64,000 nucleotides of DNA from Cryptomeria japonica. Taxonomy: Eukaryota; Streptophyta; Pinopsida; Cupressales; Cupressaceae. Each line of letters begins with the position of its first letter. Positions within the stretch are counted from its first letter, which is position 1. Under the pieces are notes generated by a model. The model was given only the letters and a program-made list of their open reading frames with translations. It was not told the origin of the DNA and did not search any database. The stretch covers positions 763,048,673 to 763,112,672 of the forward strand of contig NC_081408.1 in assembly GCF_030272615.1 (NCBI RefSeq), read 5' to 3'. The position numbers were made by a program, and so were the translations under genes. Of this stretch, positions 23,255 through 34,100 are shown piece by piece.

Positions 23255-23662
23255 ACACTCACTGTTCATCACAAAGTGTTGTTTCTATCCTAGTGGTACT
23301 CCCTGTTCATCACAAAGTACTACGCGTTTGGCACTCCCTGTTCATCACAAAGTGCTGCTCACATTTGCACTCACTGTTCATCACAAAGTGCTGCTCATAT
23401 TTTAGTACTCACTGTTCATCACAAAGTACTATATCTTGGTACTCACTGTTCATCACAAAGTGCCTTGATCTATCTTATCCTAGGGCCTATGATTGAGTGA
23501 ATCCTCTTGAGTAGTTTCCTAATTGGCAACGTATGTTCTATCACAGAATTGTCAATCCTAGCCCTATTTGTTATCCTAGTCTTCTCTAGAGGACCTGCTT
23601 GAGTGTATCCTCTCAGCAGCTTATCCAATCGACAACGTATGTTCATCACAGAACTGCCGATT
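23255..23662. repeat. Array of hairpins with a conserved loop
   Basis: Six inverted repeats start at 23255, 23296, 23331, 23367, 23405 and 23439. Each has a 5-bp left arm, a 15-base loop of the form C(A/C)CTGTTCATCACAA and a right arm exactly 20 bases after the left arm start. Arms are ACACT/AGTGT, GTACT/AGTAC, GCACT/AGTGC, GCACT/AGTGC, GTACT/AGTAC and GTACT/AGTGC (one G-U). Two longer relatives follow at 23522-23556 and 23627-23662, with 8-bp arms around a GTATGTTC(T)ATCACAGAA-type loop. Arm changes are compensated while the loop stays fixed. Confidence 0.9.
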
Positions 23663-24271
23663 TGACCTAGAAGACACAAATTCACATTTTTGGACACAAA
23701 CGTGCTTTCATGACATAAACGCTCTTTTAGACTGCATAAACGTGCCTGGCACCAACGCAGACGCGCCTACATGTTTTTGACATTTTTTGGACCCTATTCT
23801 AAGCGTATTTATTACTCTACCTAGCATGCATTAATGACAACAATAAATGCATCAAAGTACAAGGAGGTTTTGTGGTACTTACTGGCTCTCCTGCCTCTGT
23901 TGGCCTCTGATATCAGCGAACGCGATCGAATCTGTGAACCAATGCCATCGCTGCTGACTGCTACTGCTCTATTCTCTCTCTGCACTCTGATCTCTTGGAT
24001 GTGTGGATGACAATGAGGATGTTTTACCATCGTGGTCTATCTTATAGACTACCCTAGCCCTCGTTTCCCAAGTCAGTCTTCATTATCCCGTGACTCTGTC
24101 ACTTTATTCGGTCAATCCATTCTAGCCTCTCTTTCTTATCGAGAGATTGTCTGCAATCTTTTCAGACATTTTCATCCAATCTCTTGAGGGTGCATATCAT
24201 TCCCATCTTGGGGCAACTTTGTATCAGTTCATATTATCTTCTTTGAAACAACGCGACAAGCCGCATTGTCT
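23663..24271 (+). other. 3' non-coding region of nested element, last part
   Basis: Non-coding stretch between the hairpin array and the polypurine tract. It includes three 'aaacg(t/c)' type phrases around 23697-23765. No gene or RNA is recognised. Confidence 0.55.
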
Positions 24272-24286
24272 CAAAGAGGGGCAAAA
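24272..24286 (+). other. Polypurine tract of nested element
   Basis: CAAAGAGGGGCAAAA directly precedes the 3' LTR start (TGTAGACACC). It primes plus-strand DNA synthesis. The minus-strand Tat remnant has a similar GTGGGGGCAAATTT at 44182-44200. Confidence 0.9.
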
Positions 24287-25129
24287 TGTAGACACCTAAA
24301 ATTGTCATGTCTAATTAAATAAATATCTTTATTTATTTAATTATTTTAAGCCTAATTCTTCTATTAATTAAATAAATCTTTATTTATTTAATTAATTCAT
24401 TTATCCTCTTCTAGCCTTATTTCTCATTTAGATAAATACATTTATTTATTTAAATTATCCTTTTCCTAAATTAAATAAATATCTTATTTATTTAATTATC
24501 CCACTTCTTCTATTAATTATATAAATCTTTATTTATTTAATTAATTCATTAACCTTTTCTACCCATGACACATGTCATTCATCTCTTAATTCATACACTA
24601 CCTACCCCTTTCATTATTTTATTATTTCTTTTACCTACCCTCTAATCATAGCAGACCTCCTTTTACACCTCTCAATCTTATCCCTCCATTTCTTATAGTG
24701 TCTTCTATATAAGGAGATGCTTCCTTCATTATCAACCCTAATCAATCATTCTAATCAATCTATGCATCTTAATCAATTGATTACACTCACTATGCATTCA
24801 ACCCCCCCTGTTGACTACTTGACTACACTACGCTTTTGAACATAGGCGATCCTACTTGCAACCACATTCCGTTCTTTGTTGAGCTCTTGTGCACATAAAA
24901 TTTGAGAGCAAATATATCAAGCAAGATCAATGGAGATAGGAAGAATGGAGATCCAAACCCTATTGGACATGTGATGGTATAATCTTTGTGATTTCATTTG
25001 ATTTGCATTGTCTTAGGTAATCTTCATATGTTATGGTGGATCTTTGTTGTTGTTAGGCTAGGGTTTTGTGGTTGAATTCATTTAGCCTTTCAATATCGTT
25101 ATTATTGTTATCCATTTTCACCATAAACA
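24287..25129 (+). mobile_element. 3' LTR of nested Tat-type element
   Basis: 843 bp, starting TGTAGACACCTAAAATTGTC and ending ACCATAAACA, about 99% like the 5' LTR by eye. It is followed by the GATAT duplication and then the continuing chromovirus integrase frame. Confidence 0.95.
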
Positions 25130-25134
25130 GATAT

Positions 25135-26020
25135 AAGCATGGATTTCATACTTGGATTGCCTAAAACACAGAGAGGGAATGATTCTATATTTGTGGTGGT
25201 GGATAGATTCTCGAAGATGGCTCATTTCATACCTTGTAAGAAGACATTAGATGCATTACATGTAGCAGACCTATTTTTCAAGGAAGTAGTGAGATTGCAT
25301 GGATTACCTAAGAGCATAGTTTCAGATAGAGATACTAAGTTTGTTGGTTATTTTTGGAGGACACTTTGAAAGAATATGAAGACAGATTTGAAGTTTAGTT
25401 CTAATTTTTCACCCACAGACTGATGGATAGACAAAAGTAGTTAACCGGAGCTTGGGAAATTTCTTAAGATGTTTAATTGGAGACAAAACCGAAAGTTGGG
25501 ATTTGATTGTTGCACAAGTCGATTTTGCCTACAATAATTCAGTAAAAAGGAGTACCAGAAGGACACCTTTGAGATTGTTACCGGAGCACATCCCAGAGGT
25601 ATATCAGAGTTAAGATATATTAGCAGTGAAGACCGAAGAAGCTCAGAAGCAGAAGAATTTGTAGATCACATGAAGGAGTTACATATTCAAGTTAAGCAAC
25701 ATTTGGAGGACATGAACAACAAATATAAGGAGAAAGCATATGAGAAGAGGAGACATAAGTAATTTGAAGTTGGTGATGAAGTGATGGTGTATCTGAGAAA
25801 ATAAATATTCCCAGTTGGAACTTATAACAAGTTGCAAATGAGAAATTTTGGACCTTGCAAGATTTTTAAAAAGTCCAGTTCTGGAAATGCATATGAAGTG
25901 GAGTTACCAAATAGTCTGAGTATTTCACCTGTATTTAACATTGCAGATCTTCATCAGTATCATGAAGTAGAATTCAGTAAGGACAATATTGTAGACTTGG
26001 AGAAATAGTTTCCCTAGAAG
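25135..26020 (+). pseudogene. Chromovirus integrase core and C-terminal part
   Basis: It continues the frame cut at 13369. The catalytic core shows [20 protein letters not shown] (first Asp) and [18 protein letters not shown] (second Asp). The HPQTDGQTE block is decayed: CAG became TAG at 25428, and the catalytic Glu codon is AAA (Lys) at 25434. After the core, QVDFAYNNSV, a VGDEVMVYLRK segment and FGPCKIFKKSSSGNAYEVEL represent the C-terminal GPY/F module, followed by PVFNIADLHQY. Several frameshifts and stops, many CAG to TAG, interrupt it. The DNA-joining enzyme would be inactive. Confidence 0.9.
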
Positions 26021-26029
26021 GAACTGGAT

Positions 26030-26160
26030 CAGATTGAAGACATTTTGGACAGTAGGATTGGTTGTAGTACCTCGAGCAGTCAGTACAAGGAGTATCTTGT
26101 GAAGTGGAAGGACATACCAGTTGAAGATTCATCTTGGATTTCTTAGGTAGAGGTAGACTA
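26030..26160 (+). pseudogene. Chromodomain at integrase C-terminus
   Basis: QIEDILDSRIGC, then YKEYLVKWKDIPVEDSSWI and VEVDYLGFP. The EYLVKWK..P..D.SW core is the chromodomain that in chromoviruses steers integration to particular chromatin. TAG at 26144 (from CAG) lies inside. The first aromatic residue of the canonical cage is not evident, as in several plant chromoviruses. Confidence 0.85.
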
Positions 26161-26225
26161 CCTTGGTTTTCCTCTGACTCCAACAAAGTGAGAGACTCAC
26201 TTTTTTTTCAACAACCCTGGATGTC

Positions 26226-27006
26226 TGATGCAGGAGCATCCCCGGTTCATGGCAATTTTGCATCAACCAAAACTATTTCCTTTATGTTTTGCTTTTTGTT
26301 TGCAGCTTCAACATTTCTTTCTATATTTCCTAGATTTGGCTCACTGGAACCTGTGGAGTTGGATTTTGATTAAAGACTTGATCATCTTCCTTATCCCCAA
26401 ATCGCGGAGCATTTGGATAATTTTTTGGCAAGTGATCACTATCGGTTTTTGAGATAGTTTTCTGTTACCGGTTGCCTGGACATTATTTGCATTGGCGATC
26501 TACCGGATATTTTTTGTAGCTTGCAGAGCCCTGAGTGTTGATTCCATTGTTCCTTAGCGTGTGGTTGACCTTCCCTTTGATTCTCACTTCATCCTTTGGA
26601 TTTATGAAGGTTTTTCTTTGTCGGAGGTCGACCTTGTTGGTTTTACATGTTAGGTCTCGTTCTTCGGGTTTTGATCCCTTTTGGGCCAGCCAGATCCCCT
26701 TGGATCATATAAATAATTATAATAGTGCATTAGAATGTATCTAAGGAGTTAGATAGAACATAGAAGTGAAATCTTAAGTTTAAGGTCTCAATTGTGACTT
26801 GTTTTGTATTTTTAGCACGTTTTAGCAAGCCTGTGAGCTAGTTATTGTAACCCGGTTGTTACCGATTGGTTGTAATCAGTTTTCATGATATAATTCAATC
26901 CATTCTGCATTGCCTCCATCATGTCCTTGTGTTTCCATTGTGTTTACTCTTGCTGATCGGTCTGGACTGATCTCTTTGAGGTCCCTCCCAATCAGTGACT
27001 ACACCA
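26226..27006 (+). mobile_element. 3' LTR of chromovirus
   Basis: 781 bp, TGATGCAGGAGCATCCCC to GACTACACCA, followed by AAAAA. No clean polypurine tract is visible just upstream (the preceding bases are CAACCCTGGATGTC), which suggests local mutation. Confidence 0.95.
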
Positions 27007-27322
27007 AAAAATAAAAATGATATTATAATATAAAATAATATAGATTTTTTCTTTGATCAAGAATTTAATAGAAATAGAAATATAATAATAATAATTTGGT
27101 ACTAAAATCTTTTTTGCTTTTGTAAAGAGTTTAATGAAGATATAAAAATATAATAATAAAAATATATTAAATCATAATAATTATAATCATATCTTAATAA
27201 TACTTTAATATTAATTATAATATAATAATTTATTATGAGGAATAATGAACAATATGATATCTTTTGACGTACTTTACCTATATTCCTCTAAAGATAGGTA
27301 TGTCGATTGGTAGATTACTTAT
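27007..27322. other. Right half of the block split by the chromovirus
   Basis: AT-rich, non-coding. 27200-27310 matches the end of the block at 6610-7460. It ends at the lower edge of the copia LTR. Confidence 0.65.
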
Positions 27323-28559
27323 TGTTAGATAGTTCAGATAACTGGAAGACAACTAAGAGGGGGAGGGGGGGTGAATCAGTTGTCACAGATTACCGAAAGC
27401 ATTAGCAATTTAAAATTCAATACAAACTTTAATATTGGAACCCAAAAAAATAATACCGGAATAGCAATTAATCCAATTAAGCATAAAAAATAATCACAGA
27501 ATAAAAGCCATTCACACAACACTAAGATTTGTACGTGGAAAACCCGGTAAAGGAAAAAACCACGGTGGGAAGTCTACCCACAGTCGAATAATACTTCTAT
27601 AGTAAGTATGCGAATTACAATAAAGGGGCCTGCACTTGTAGGAAGGCCAACAACCTAGAGAAAACTACTCATCACAAAAGGAGTCTCACTAACTACATAC
27701 AAATCCAGACTATAATTCAGAGAATTTTTGAACTGTGAAAGATAGCATCTCCTATGCCAGAGTATAGTTTCGGTTAAGCTCAATACTAGAGAACTAAATT
27801 CTCATACATAAAACCAATTTGATCTCCAATGATCAATCAACTCCTTTGCTTGAATGATATTATGTTATTTGCATATTACAATACTTGACCATGATCTCTT
27901 ACATTAACCATGATGATCTACAATGAGATCTTACATCTATACATACAAACCCTCGACCATAAACAATCAGGTTGGCTACTAGACAATAAACCAATTACAT
28001 AATTACAAACCATGTCAGCCTTAGGCCAAACAAATAATATTCAACACATAAGACATCCCAAAAATACATCAATAGGTCCTATCCACATGTTACATCAATG
28101 TCAGTCCATAACCTAGATCAACCAGGACCAAGTATATGTCCACACACTTCAATAATGATCTCCAAATGCCAAGTCATGAACATGATCACCAAAAAAATCC
28201 TGAAACTCTATCAAAAGCTGCACCAACGCCACTTAAGCAATTAATCAAAGATCTCCACCAAAAGCTTTGCCGGTGAAACCCTCACCAGAACCAGAAACCA
28301 AGCTTCTAAGTAAGCAGGATAACATCCAATCACTAGACCCAAACCAAATGACTAGATATGAATATAAGCATCATGAACAAACCAATTCTATCACTAGATT
28401 ATACCTGATCCTGCTGGATAATGTCAGATCCAAGTTAACTAGAAACCACTTAACCTATCGGGACCAGAAGGGTGCCGGTAAAGAATCCAAACAAATAATG
28501 TTGACATCAATGACAAAACATCAATGCAACGCATAATCAATTCCACCAAGTGGCCAACA
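27323..28559 (-). mobile_element. 3' LTR of a minus-strand copia element
   Basis: About 1.24 kb. On the minus strand it starts TGTTGGCCACTTGG right after a polypurine tract and ends ATCTGAACTATCTAACA. It contains a GATTCACCCCCCCTCCCCC stretch near its end, as in many plant copia LTRs, and a GTGGGAAGTCTACCCACAG phrase. It is the partner of the RNase H fragment at 28904-29173. Confidence 0.75.
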
Positions 28560-28573
28560 ATCTCTCCCTTTGG
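28560..28573 (-). other. Polypurine tract of copia element
   Basis: CAAAGGGAGAGAT on the minus strand, immediately before TGTTGG. Similar AAAGGGGGAGAGA motifs occur upstream near 28690-28745 in the 3' UTR. Confidence 0.75.
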
Positions 28574-28903
28574 CATTGATGGCAACACTAGATGTGAAAA
28601 ACATCTAAGTACCAAGAAATGCCAAACAAGTCTCCCCTTGTGGAAGACAACCAACAATCTCCCATAGATAGTTCTGAATATCAAATTCTCTCCCCCTTTG
28701 ACTTCCTTTCTTTAACTTTTTCAAAGCAATATCTCTCCCCCTTTGACATCAATGCCAAAAAATTGACAAAAATATCAAAGCAGAAACATAAACCTCTGAA
28801 TCTCAAAGTTGACCACTCCCCCTAAGCAGTAGCATCCCACATCAGTGCCAAAATGAATAGTATCTTAGATAATGCATGTCGGACTGATGCCAAACCGCAT
28901 CAA
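28574..28903 (-). other. Copia 3' untranslated region
   Basis: Minus-strand stretch between the end of the RNase H frame and the polypurine tract, with repeated GTCAAAGGGGGAGAGA-like motifs. No ORF is seen. Confidence 0.6.
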
Positions 28904-29173
28904 TCAAGTCTCTACCGAAGGGGCAGAAACCCCTAATTTGTCTCTCAAGTACTCAAATGATTCCTTGGATAAAGGTTTACTGAAAATATCAACAATCTGC
29001 TCTTTAGTGTTCACATAAACCAGTCTAACTTCATTTGCTTCCACCTTCTCCTTCAAAAAGTTATACTTGATAGATATGTGCTTTATCTTAGAATGAAATG
29101 TCAGATTCTTTGATAATATATTGATAGCAGCAGAGTTATCACAGTGAATAACTACTGGTGCATCACAATCCAA
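28904..29173 (-). pseudogene. Copia RNase H C-terminal fragment
   Basis: An 89-codon minus-strand frame: DCDAPVVIHCDNSAAINILS, then HSKIKHISIKYNFLKEKVEA, VRLVYVNTKEQIVDIFSKPL and FEYLRDKLGV. This is the end of Ty1/copia Pol, where the D-N-S-A and K-H-I..KY.F.. patterns mark RNase H. The frame itself is open, but everything N-terminal (reverse transcriptase, integrase, gag) is missing. Homology stops within about 15 bp of the LTR that begins at 29188. It is a 5'-truncated or broken element, not functional. Confidence 0.88.
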
Positions 29174-29187
29174 GTATTCAAAAACTA

Positions 29188-29896
29188 TGAATGCAAGGGA
29201 TCTTTATTTCTCCAAAATGAGGGGTATTTATAGAAATTCCAAGGCCAAAGTTGAGGTGGCAGGAATCAACAGTCTGAATTCGATATGAAGATATCAAGGG
29301 ATAGGATTGAGGAAGTTGGAGAAGAGGTTGGAGGGAAGGACACATGCCATCTCTGTGGTGACAAGTGCCAAGGAACCTTGCTCATGAGAGGGCAAGTGTC
29401 CAAAAGGGAAGACATGTGGCCAAAGTGCCATGTGTCTCAAGGAGGGGATATCCAACCCAGATGAGGTTAGAATAAAAGAGTTTAGGATATGCAAGATAGG
29501 ATAGGGTTAGTTAAACCCAGGATTAAATAGAATGGGTTAGGTTAGGGGGTGGTTAGGCTAGGTGGTTAGAAGTTAGGAGCCATGTGTTCATATTTGAATT
29601 TAGAAATTCAAATATTAGGAAAAAGATAATCAATCTCAACAAACTTGGATTTGTTAATCTTAATTACGGGATTAGAAAAATTGATTTAAATGGGGGAGGA
29701 GGATAAATTAATTTAGATTAATTAATCAAAGGGGATATGAAATGAACTATATAAATAAATCTTTTAGATTTATTTACAAGTAGATGAATAGGGAAATTAA
29801 TCAAATTAATTGTGAATTTGATTAATTGGGAAGGGGGATTAATTAAATAACTGTGTATTTAATTAATTATCTTCGGACCATTTTTAGGTGTATACA
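29188..29896 (-). mobile_element. LTR of a TGTATACACC-type gypsy element
   Basis: On the minus strand it begins TGTATACACCTAAAAATGG, similar to the TGTAGACACCTAAAATTG start of the Tat LTRs. It has a repeated TTAATTAAAT-rich U3, a TATA box CTATAAATACCCC near 29229-29241 and a likely end at CATTCA. No internal region or clear target duplication was found, so it is solo or truncated. Confidence 0.6.
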
Positions 29897-30404
29897 CTAA
29901 CAACTAGTAGTGTTTTGTTGATAGAAAATTCCTTTTAAAGTGTAGAAAGCTAGAAAATGAATTGCCTATTCATTTTTTCGTAGATATTCAATTTTCCATT
30001 TCCTTGTAGAGGAGATGATTGAGTAGCTCACACCTCATATTGGGGTGCTTGTTGTGCTTATGTAGAGCCATGTTAACAAACTAAATTTACATAGTAGGAG
30101 TAATAATATGTCCCAAAGCCCACTAGGGATCAAGTCTCGTTGAATGCAAAGGTATGCCACTCTAAAGGAACGAGGTTGAGATTGTGTCATGAGTGGATTT
30201 GGTGGGCTAGATATCCCTTAGTCCTTATCACTAAGCCAAACCAGAGCACTTATTTGTGCACGTGAAACACTTGATACTGATAGTTTGCAAAATGATTAGA
30301 AATGTTTATCCTTTCAACAAAAACCACATGCTAAAGCTAAATTTTCATCTCAAACATTTATATTATGTGGACGACCTTTTATTAAAAGAATTTGCTAAAG
30401 GATA
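29897..30404. other. Non-coding, with SINE-like repeat
   Basis: 30090-30240 resembles 6740-6960 (see that entry). I see nothing else recognisable. Confidence 0.45.
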
Positions 30405-31188
30405 TTTTAATACAAAGGGAAAAGAGGGGTCCATAACTTATACATTAAATCATGCCTTTCTAAAGAGCCTAAATATTATCACATAATTTGTTATTTTATA
30501 TATGACTTTATCTTAGAATACTTTTTATTTAAATATTGATTTTAAAAGCTACGCCTTTGAAAAAAGAAAATGGTTCTTTAATTTCTAAATGCACTAACAA
30601 ATATAAAACCTTCTTGAATGTTGGATCCTTTGCAATACCTAATAAATCTATTCTAGAAGAACAATTTAACACCATACGTAGTAATGATAATCTTTTCCAT
30701 AATAATAAACTCTTTTTTGTCCATGAATATACAATACAATATTAAATTATCAAATTTAAATAAATAACGTGTTCAATTCTTTTGGAAGGTGAGAATAAGA
30801 TCCCAAATTCTAACCTAACTCATTTTAATTTAGGAAAAAAAAGAACTCCACTCCACAATATATGACACCCAATTTTTAACCATATATGAAAGAAGCAATA
30901 ACAAAGAGAAAAGAGGGGTCCATAACTTACACATTAAATCATGTCTTTCTACAGAGCCTAAATATTATCACATAATTTGTTATTTTATATATGGCTTTAT
31001 CTTAGAATACTTTTTATTTAAATACTAATTCTAAAACCTGTAACATCTAATATTTTTTGCAACAAAAAAAAAAGCTCTTTAATGTCTAATTACTCTTACA
31101 AATATAAAACCTTATTGAATGTTGGGTCCTCTACAATACCAAGTAAATCTATTCTAGAATAACATCTTTAAGGTCAAACTAATAGTCA
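30405..31188. repeat. Tandem non-coding units, left part
   Basis: About one and a half copies of a roughly 750-bp unit. Landmarks are AAAGAGGGGTCCATAACTTA (30421, 30911), CCTAAATATTATCACATAAT (30468, 30958), ATACTTTTTATTTAAATA and AATAATAAACTCTTTTTTGTCC (30701). The unit continues at 34726 after the inserted LTR-like block. Confidence 0.8.
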
Positions 31189-34100
31189 TGTTGTTCTCCA
31201 TTTTGAAAACTTCTATTTCTTCTCCTTAAAAGTGAAAACTACTGTCTCTGTGCTGCAATGGAAGAGAACGACAAAAAGTTTGAAATAAAGACAACAATAT
31301 GAGGTTCCAAATGAGGAAACCTCCTACACTTTAAGCCTTTAAAAGCTTGGGTAGATGAACCCTTTTGAGACTATTTTCTTGCAAAAATAGCAAAATATTT
31401 ACAAAAAACCAGTGTAAATTCCTGTAAACATTTCCTTTATGACTGGTACAACTAAAACATAAATGGAAAGTTGAATTTGTCTTTTGAAAAGGATCACAAA
31501 ATGCACCCAAAAACCAACAGGTAAACCAGTGCCTTATCTGGGCAACAGAGTCATCTGTACAACAGACTGCAACCTGACAAGAGAAAAGTAGTACACAAAT
31601 CACAAATTCCTGATCTATTAACTCTGAATATGCTTGACATATACAAAGTCCCAATCTGCACCAGACTTCATCATCAAATCCACACCAAGAGTACTGATAT
31701 CAATGACTTTGTTCAAAGTATTTTATATTTTCCTCCTTAAGAAAAAGACTCAGAACAACTTCATTAGATGCCTAATAAATCATTCAAATAAGCAATCCTT
31801 GATTACTTAAATGAAATGAACACCAGTACAATGACATAGTGACAATAAAAATTTGGATTTAAATTCTCTGGACTGAATATTTCATTCCCCTATCAAAAGG
31901 TTACAAGTACTTCATATATGACTCAGAAATTGCCAAGAAACATGTCTGCATTAAAATTTTGCCAGAGTTTAGTTACAAAATTTGTGTCCCCCTTTTCTAG
32001 GTAGTCTTGGTATCCTTTTATAGAAATCAGGATGCAACAAGCTTCAAACTACCTAGAAGAAAAATCTTACCCTAACAGTCATTTACTGCAAAAGTTACAT
32101 TTTTGTGCCATTGCAGTCGAGGGAGAAACCTAACATTCTTTCTGGGATGCGTTCTTCATTAATTCACTGGGCATTCATTTGGAAAATGGACGAAAGAGTA
32201 AGTTCCTATTACCTAAAATCGGTTACAACCATCATCAGCTTCATAATGCCGGTGGATCATCTCGTGCCAGAGCATTGATGAGCTCTACCTAAGAAAACAC
32301 ACAGCTGCGCACCATTATGTTCTCTGTAGATCTCCCTGCAGATCTCCCTAGATACCTCTCACCAACCCTTCACTTCGAACAATATCTGATGGGATTTGCA
32401 CATCTCTGCCACTATTTCTTTTATTTTTTAAATTTTTGGTGCCAACGGATCACGAAAGCCTTCCTTCTGAGCACCTTTCCTTTAGTCTCCATGTTGCGAC
32501 GTTTAAAGTTAAGATGTATTTCCGTTGCGGTATAGCGACAACCATCCAATCATGGGAAACTAGTACGCCCTTTAAATTTTCTGAGTAATCCACTTAGAAA
32601 TGGGCCCCACCACTTGGTCTCTAGCTGTTAAAAATTTAACCGCTACCACTAGTTGTCCATCGTAACCCTTACCTTAACTACTGGCATTAACTGCTGTCGC
32701 ACTTGGCCTACAGAAAATCATCACCTTCTGACTGAGAAATAACTTCTGAGATCCCGAGGTCATTGCCCCAAAAATATTTTTTGTGGGTTACACTTGACTG
32801 CAAAATCAGATTCCTCGAATCGAGAGCTTTCCAACGACATATGACAAATCCATATTTGAGCAAAAATTAACCCTCAGGCGAATAAATCCCTCTGTAGGCC
32901 AGTCATTAATTTCTCCCTTTTCACTATAGTCTGAAACTATATTTTAACCTGACTTTCCTGTGCAGATCTCGGCCACATGTCACCTCCCGGCTCGCTCGCG
33001 AGTCCCTCTGAACTCCACCTGTTTGCCACTTGGACCACCACCGGACTTGGGCCTGCCTTGGTTCTTCTTCTACTCCTTGCCACCTGGTACATCCTGATAT
33101 GTTCCGAGCCCATCTGGATGACCACCTCAACTGCCACCTCACTAGTCGCCATGTCGCAGGGGATAACTATCAGGCATCTTCATCTCGTGGTATAGCGACA
33201 ATCGTAGATCTTCCCTCAACCTGCTCGATCCTTAATGCCTGGGCCGCTTCACCTTTTTCGCACGTGCTTTGTCGCCAAGTCGTAGGGGATATTTGGCGAT
33301 CATCTTCCCATCGTGACATGGCGACAACTGTCAGATCATTTCGCTCGACTGTCAGATCATTTAACCTGCTCGGTCCTTACCTCGACTGATCTGCTACCCT
33401 CTGCCGCGTGTCACCACTTGTTAGCCACTGATTTGTTTTGAGATCTACCTGGGCACCACCTGTCTGTCAGGTCTGCCACACGTCAACCTCTAGTTCGCCA
33501 CTGGATCCACCTGGACCGCCATGTCACCTTTGGTTCTGTCGGATATCATTCTTTTGGCCAAACTTCCTCTTCGGCAAGCCATTCATATGTCTCATCGAAC
33601 TCGTAGTTTCATCGATGCCCTTATTTTATCGGCTGGACCAGTTGATATTTCTTCGACGTGCCTTTGTCGATGGAAACGAACTTTCGATGAAACCATTTAG
33701 AGGTTTATCGCGACCAAGGTTTGCTCGACATTCATTTTGATGACATGCCACTTGTTCTGCTTCATGTCACCATTAGACCTTCCACCTCATCAGCTGCGTG
33801 TCACCACGTGGCACCTCATGATTTGCTCAGAGTTTACCTCGGTGCCACCTGGCCTGCCACCTCAGTAGTCGCCAAGTCACGATAATTAACAGTCGAGCAC
33901 TTTCACATGGTGGTATAGCGATGGTCGTTCGATCGACTCAAACCTGCTTGATCCTTAACCTGAACCGCTCACCCTTTTCGACACGTGCTTTGTCCCCAAG
34001 TTGCGATGATATCTGGCGAGCATCATTATGTCGCGACATAGCGACAACTGTTGGATCTTTTGCGATCACCGTTGATTTGCCTGACTTGCTCGCTGGTTAT

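Larger units (their letters stand above)
13370..25129 (+). mobile_element. Nested Tat-type gypsy derivative lacking RT
   Basis: 11.76 kb inserted in the integrase of the chromovirus, with LTRs at 13370-14211 and 24287-25129 and GATAT duplicated at 13365-13369 and 25130-25134. It carries a 2.5-kb 5' UTR, gag, retropepsin and only the C-terminal end of integrase. RT, RNase H and the integrase core are missing. A 3.4-kb 3' region then leads to a clear polypurine tract. By eye the LTRs differ at about nine bases plus one indel (about 1%), so it is far younger than its host element. It would need enzymes from a related full-length element to move. Confidence 0.95.
9042..27006 (+). mobile_element. 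Chromovirus-type Ty3/gypsy retrotransposon, interrupted
   Basis: The full element has LTRs at 9042-9822 and 26226-27006 (781 bp each) and is flanked by AAAAA on both sides (9037-9041 and 27007-27011). The order is PBS, gag, protease, reverse transcriptase, RNase H, integrase and C-terminal chromodomain, all plus strand, which defines a chromovirus. A second element (13370-25129) sits in the integrase. The LTRs differ at very many sites by eye (of the order of 10%), so the insertion is old. Every domain has stops or frameshifts, so it cannot move on its own. Confidence 0.95.

Noticed and set aside
23255-23463. CRISPR-like array (regular repeats with spacers)
   Set aside because: The host is a plant nuclear genome, the spacers are short and related, and no cas genes are present. 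The units are covarying hairpins in a retroelement.
28904-29173. A functional host gene (open 89-codon frame)
   Set aside because: The sequence is the C-terminal end of copia Pol and is followed by the element's own polypurine tract and LTR.
32924-33389. Overlapping ORFs on both strands in the GC-rich block
   Set aside because: GC-rich text lacks stops by chance; no domain, and frames overlap on both strands.
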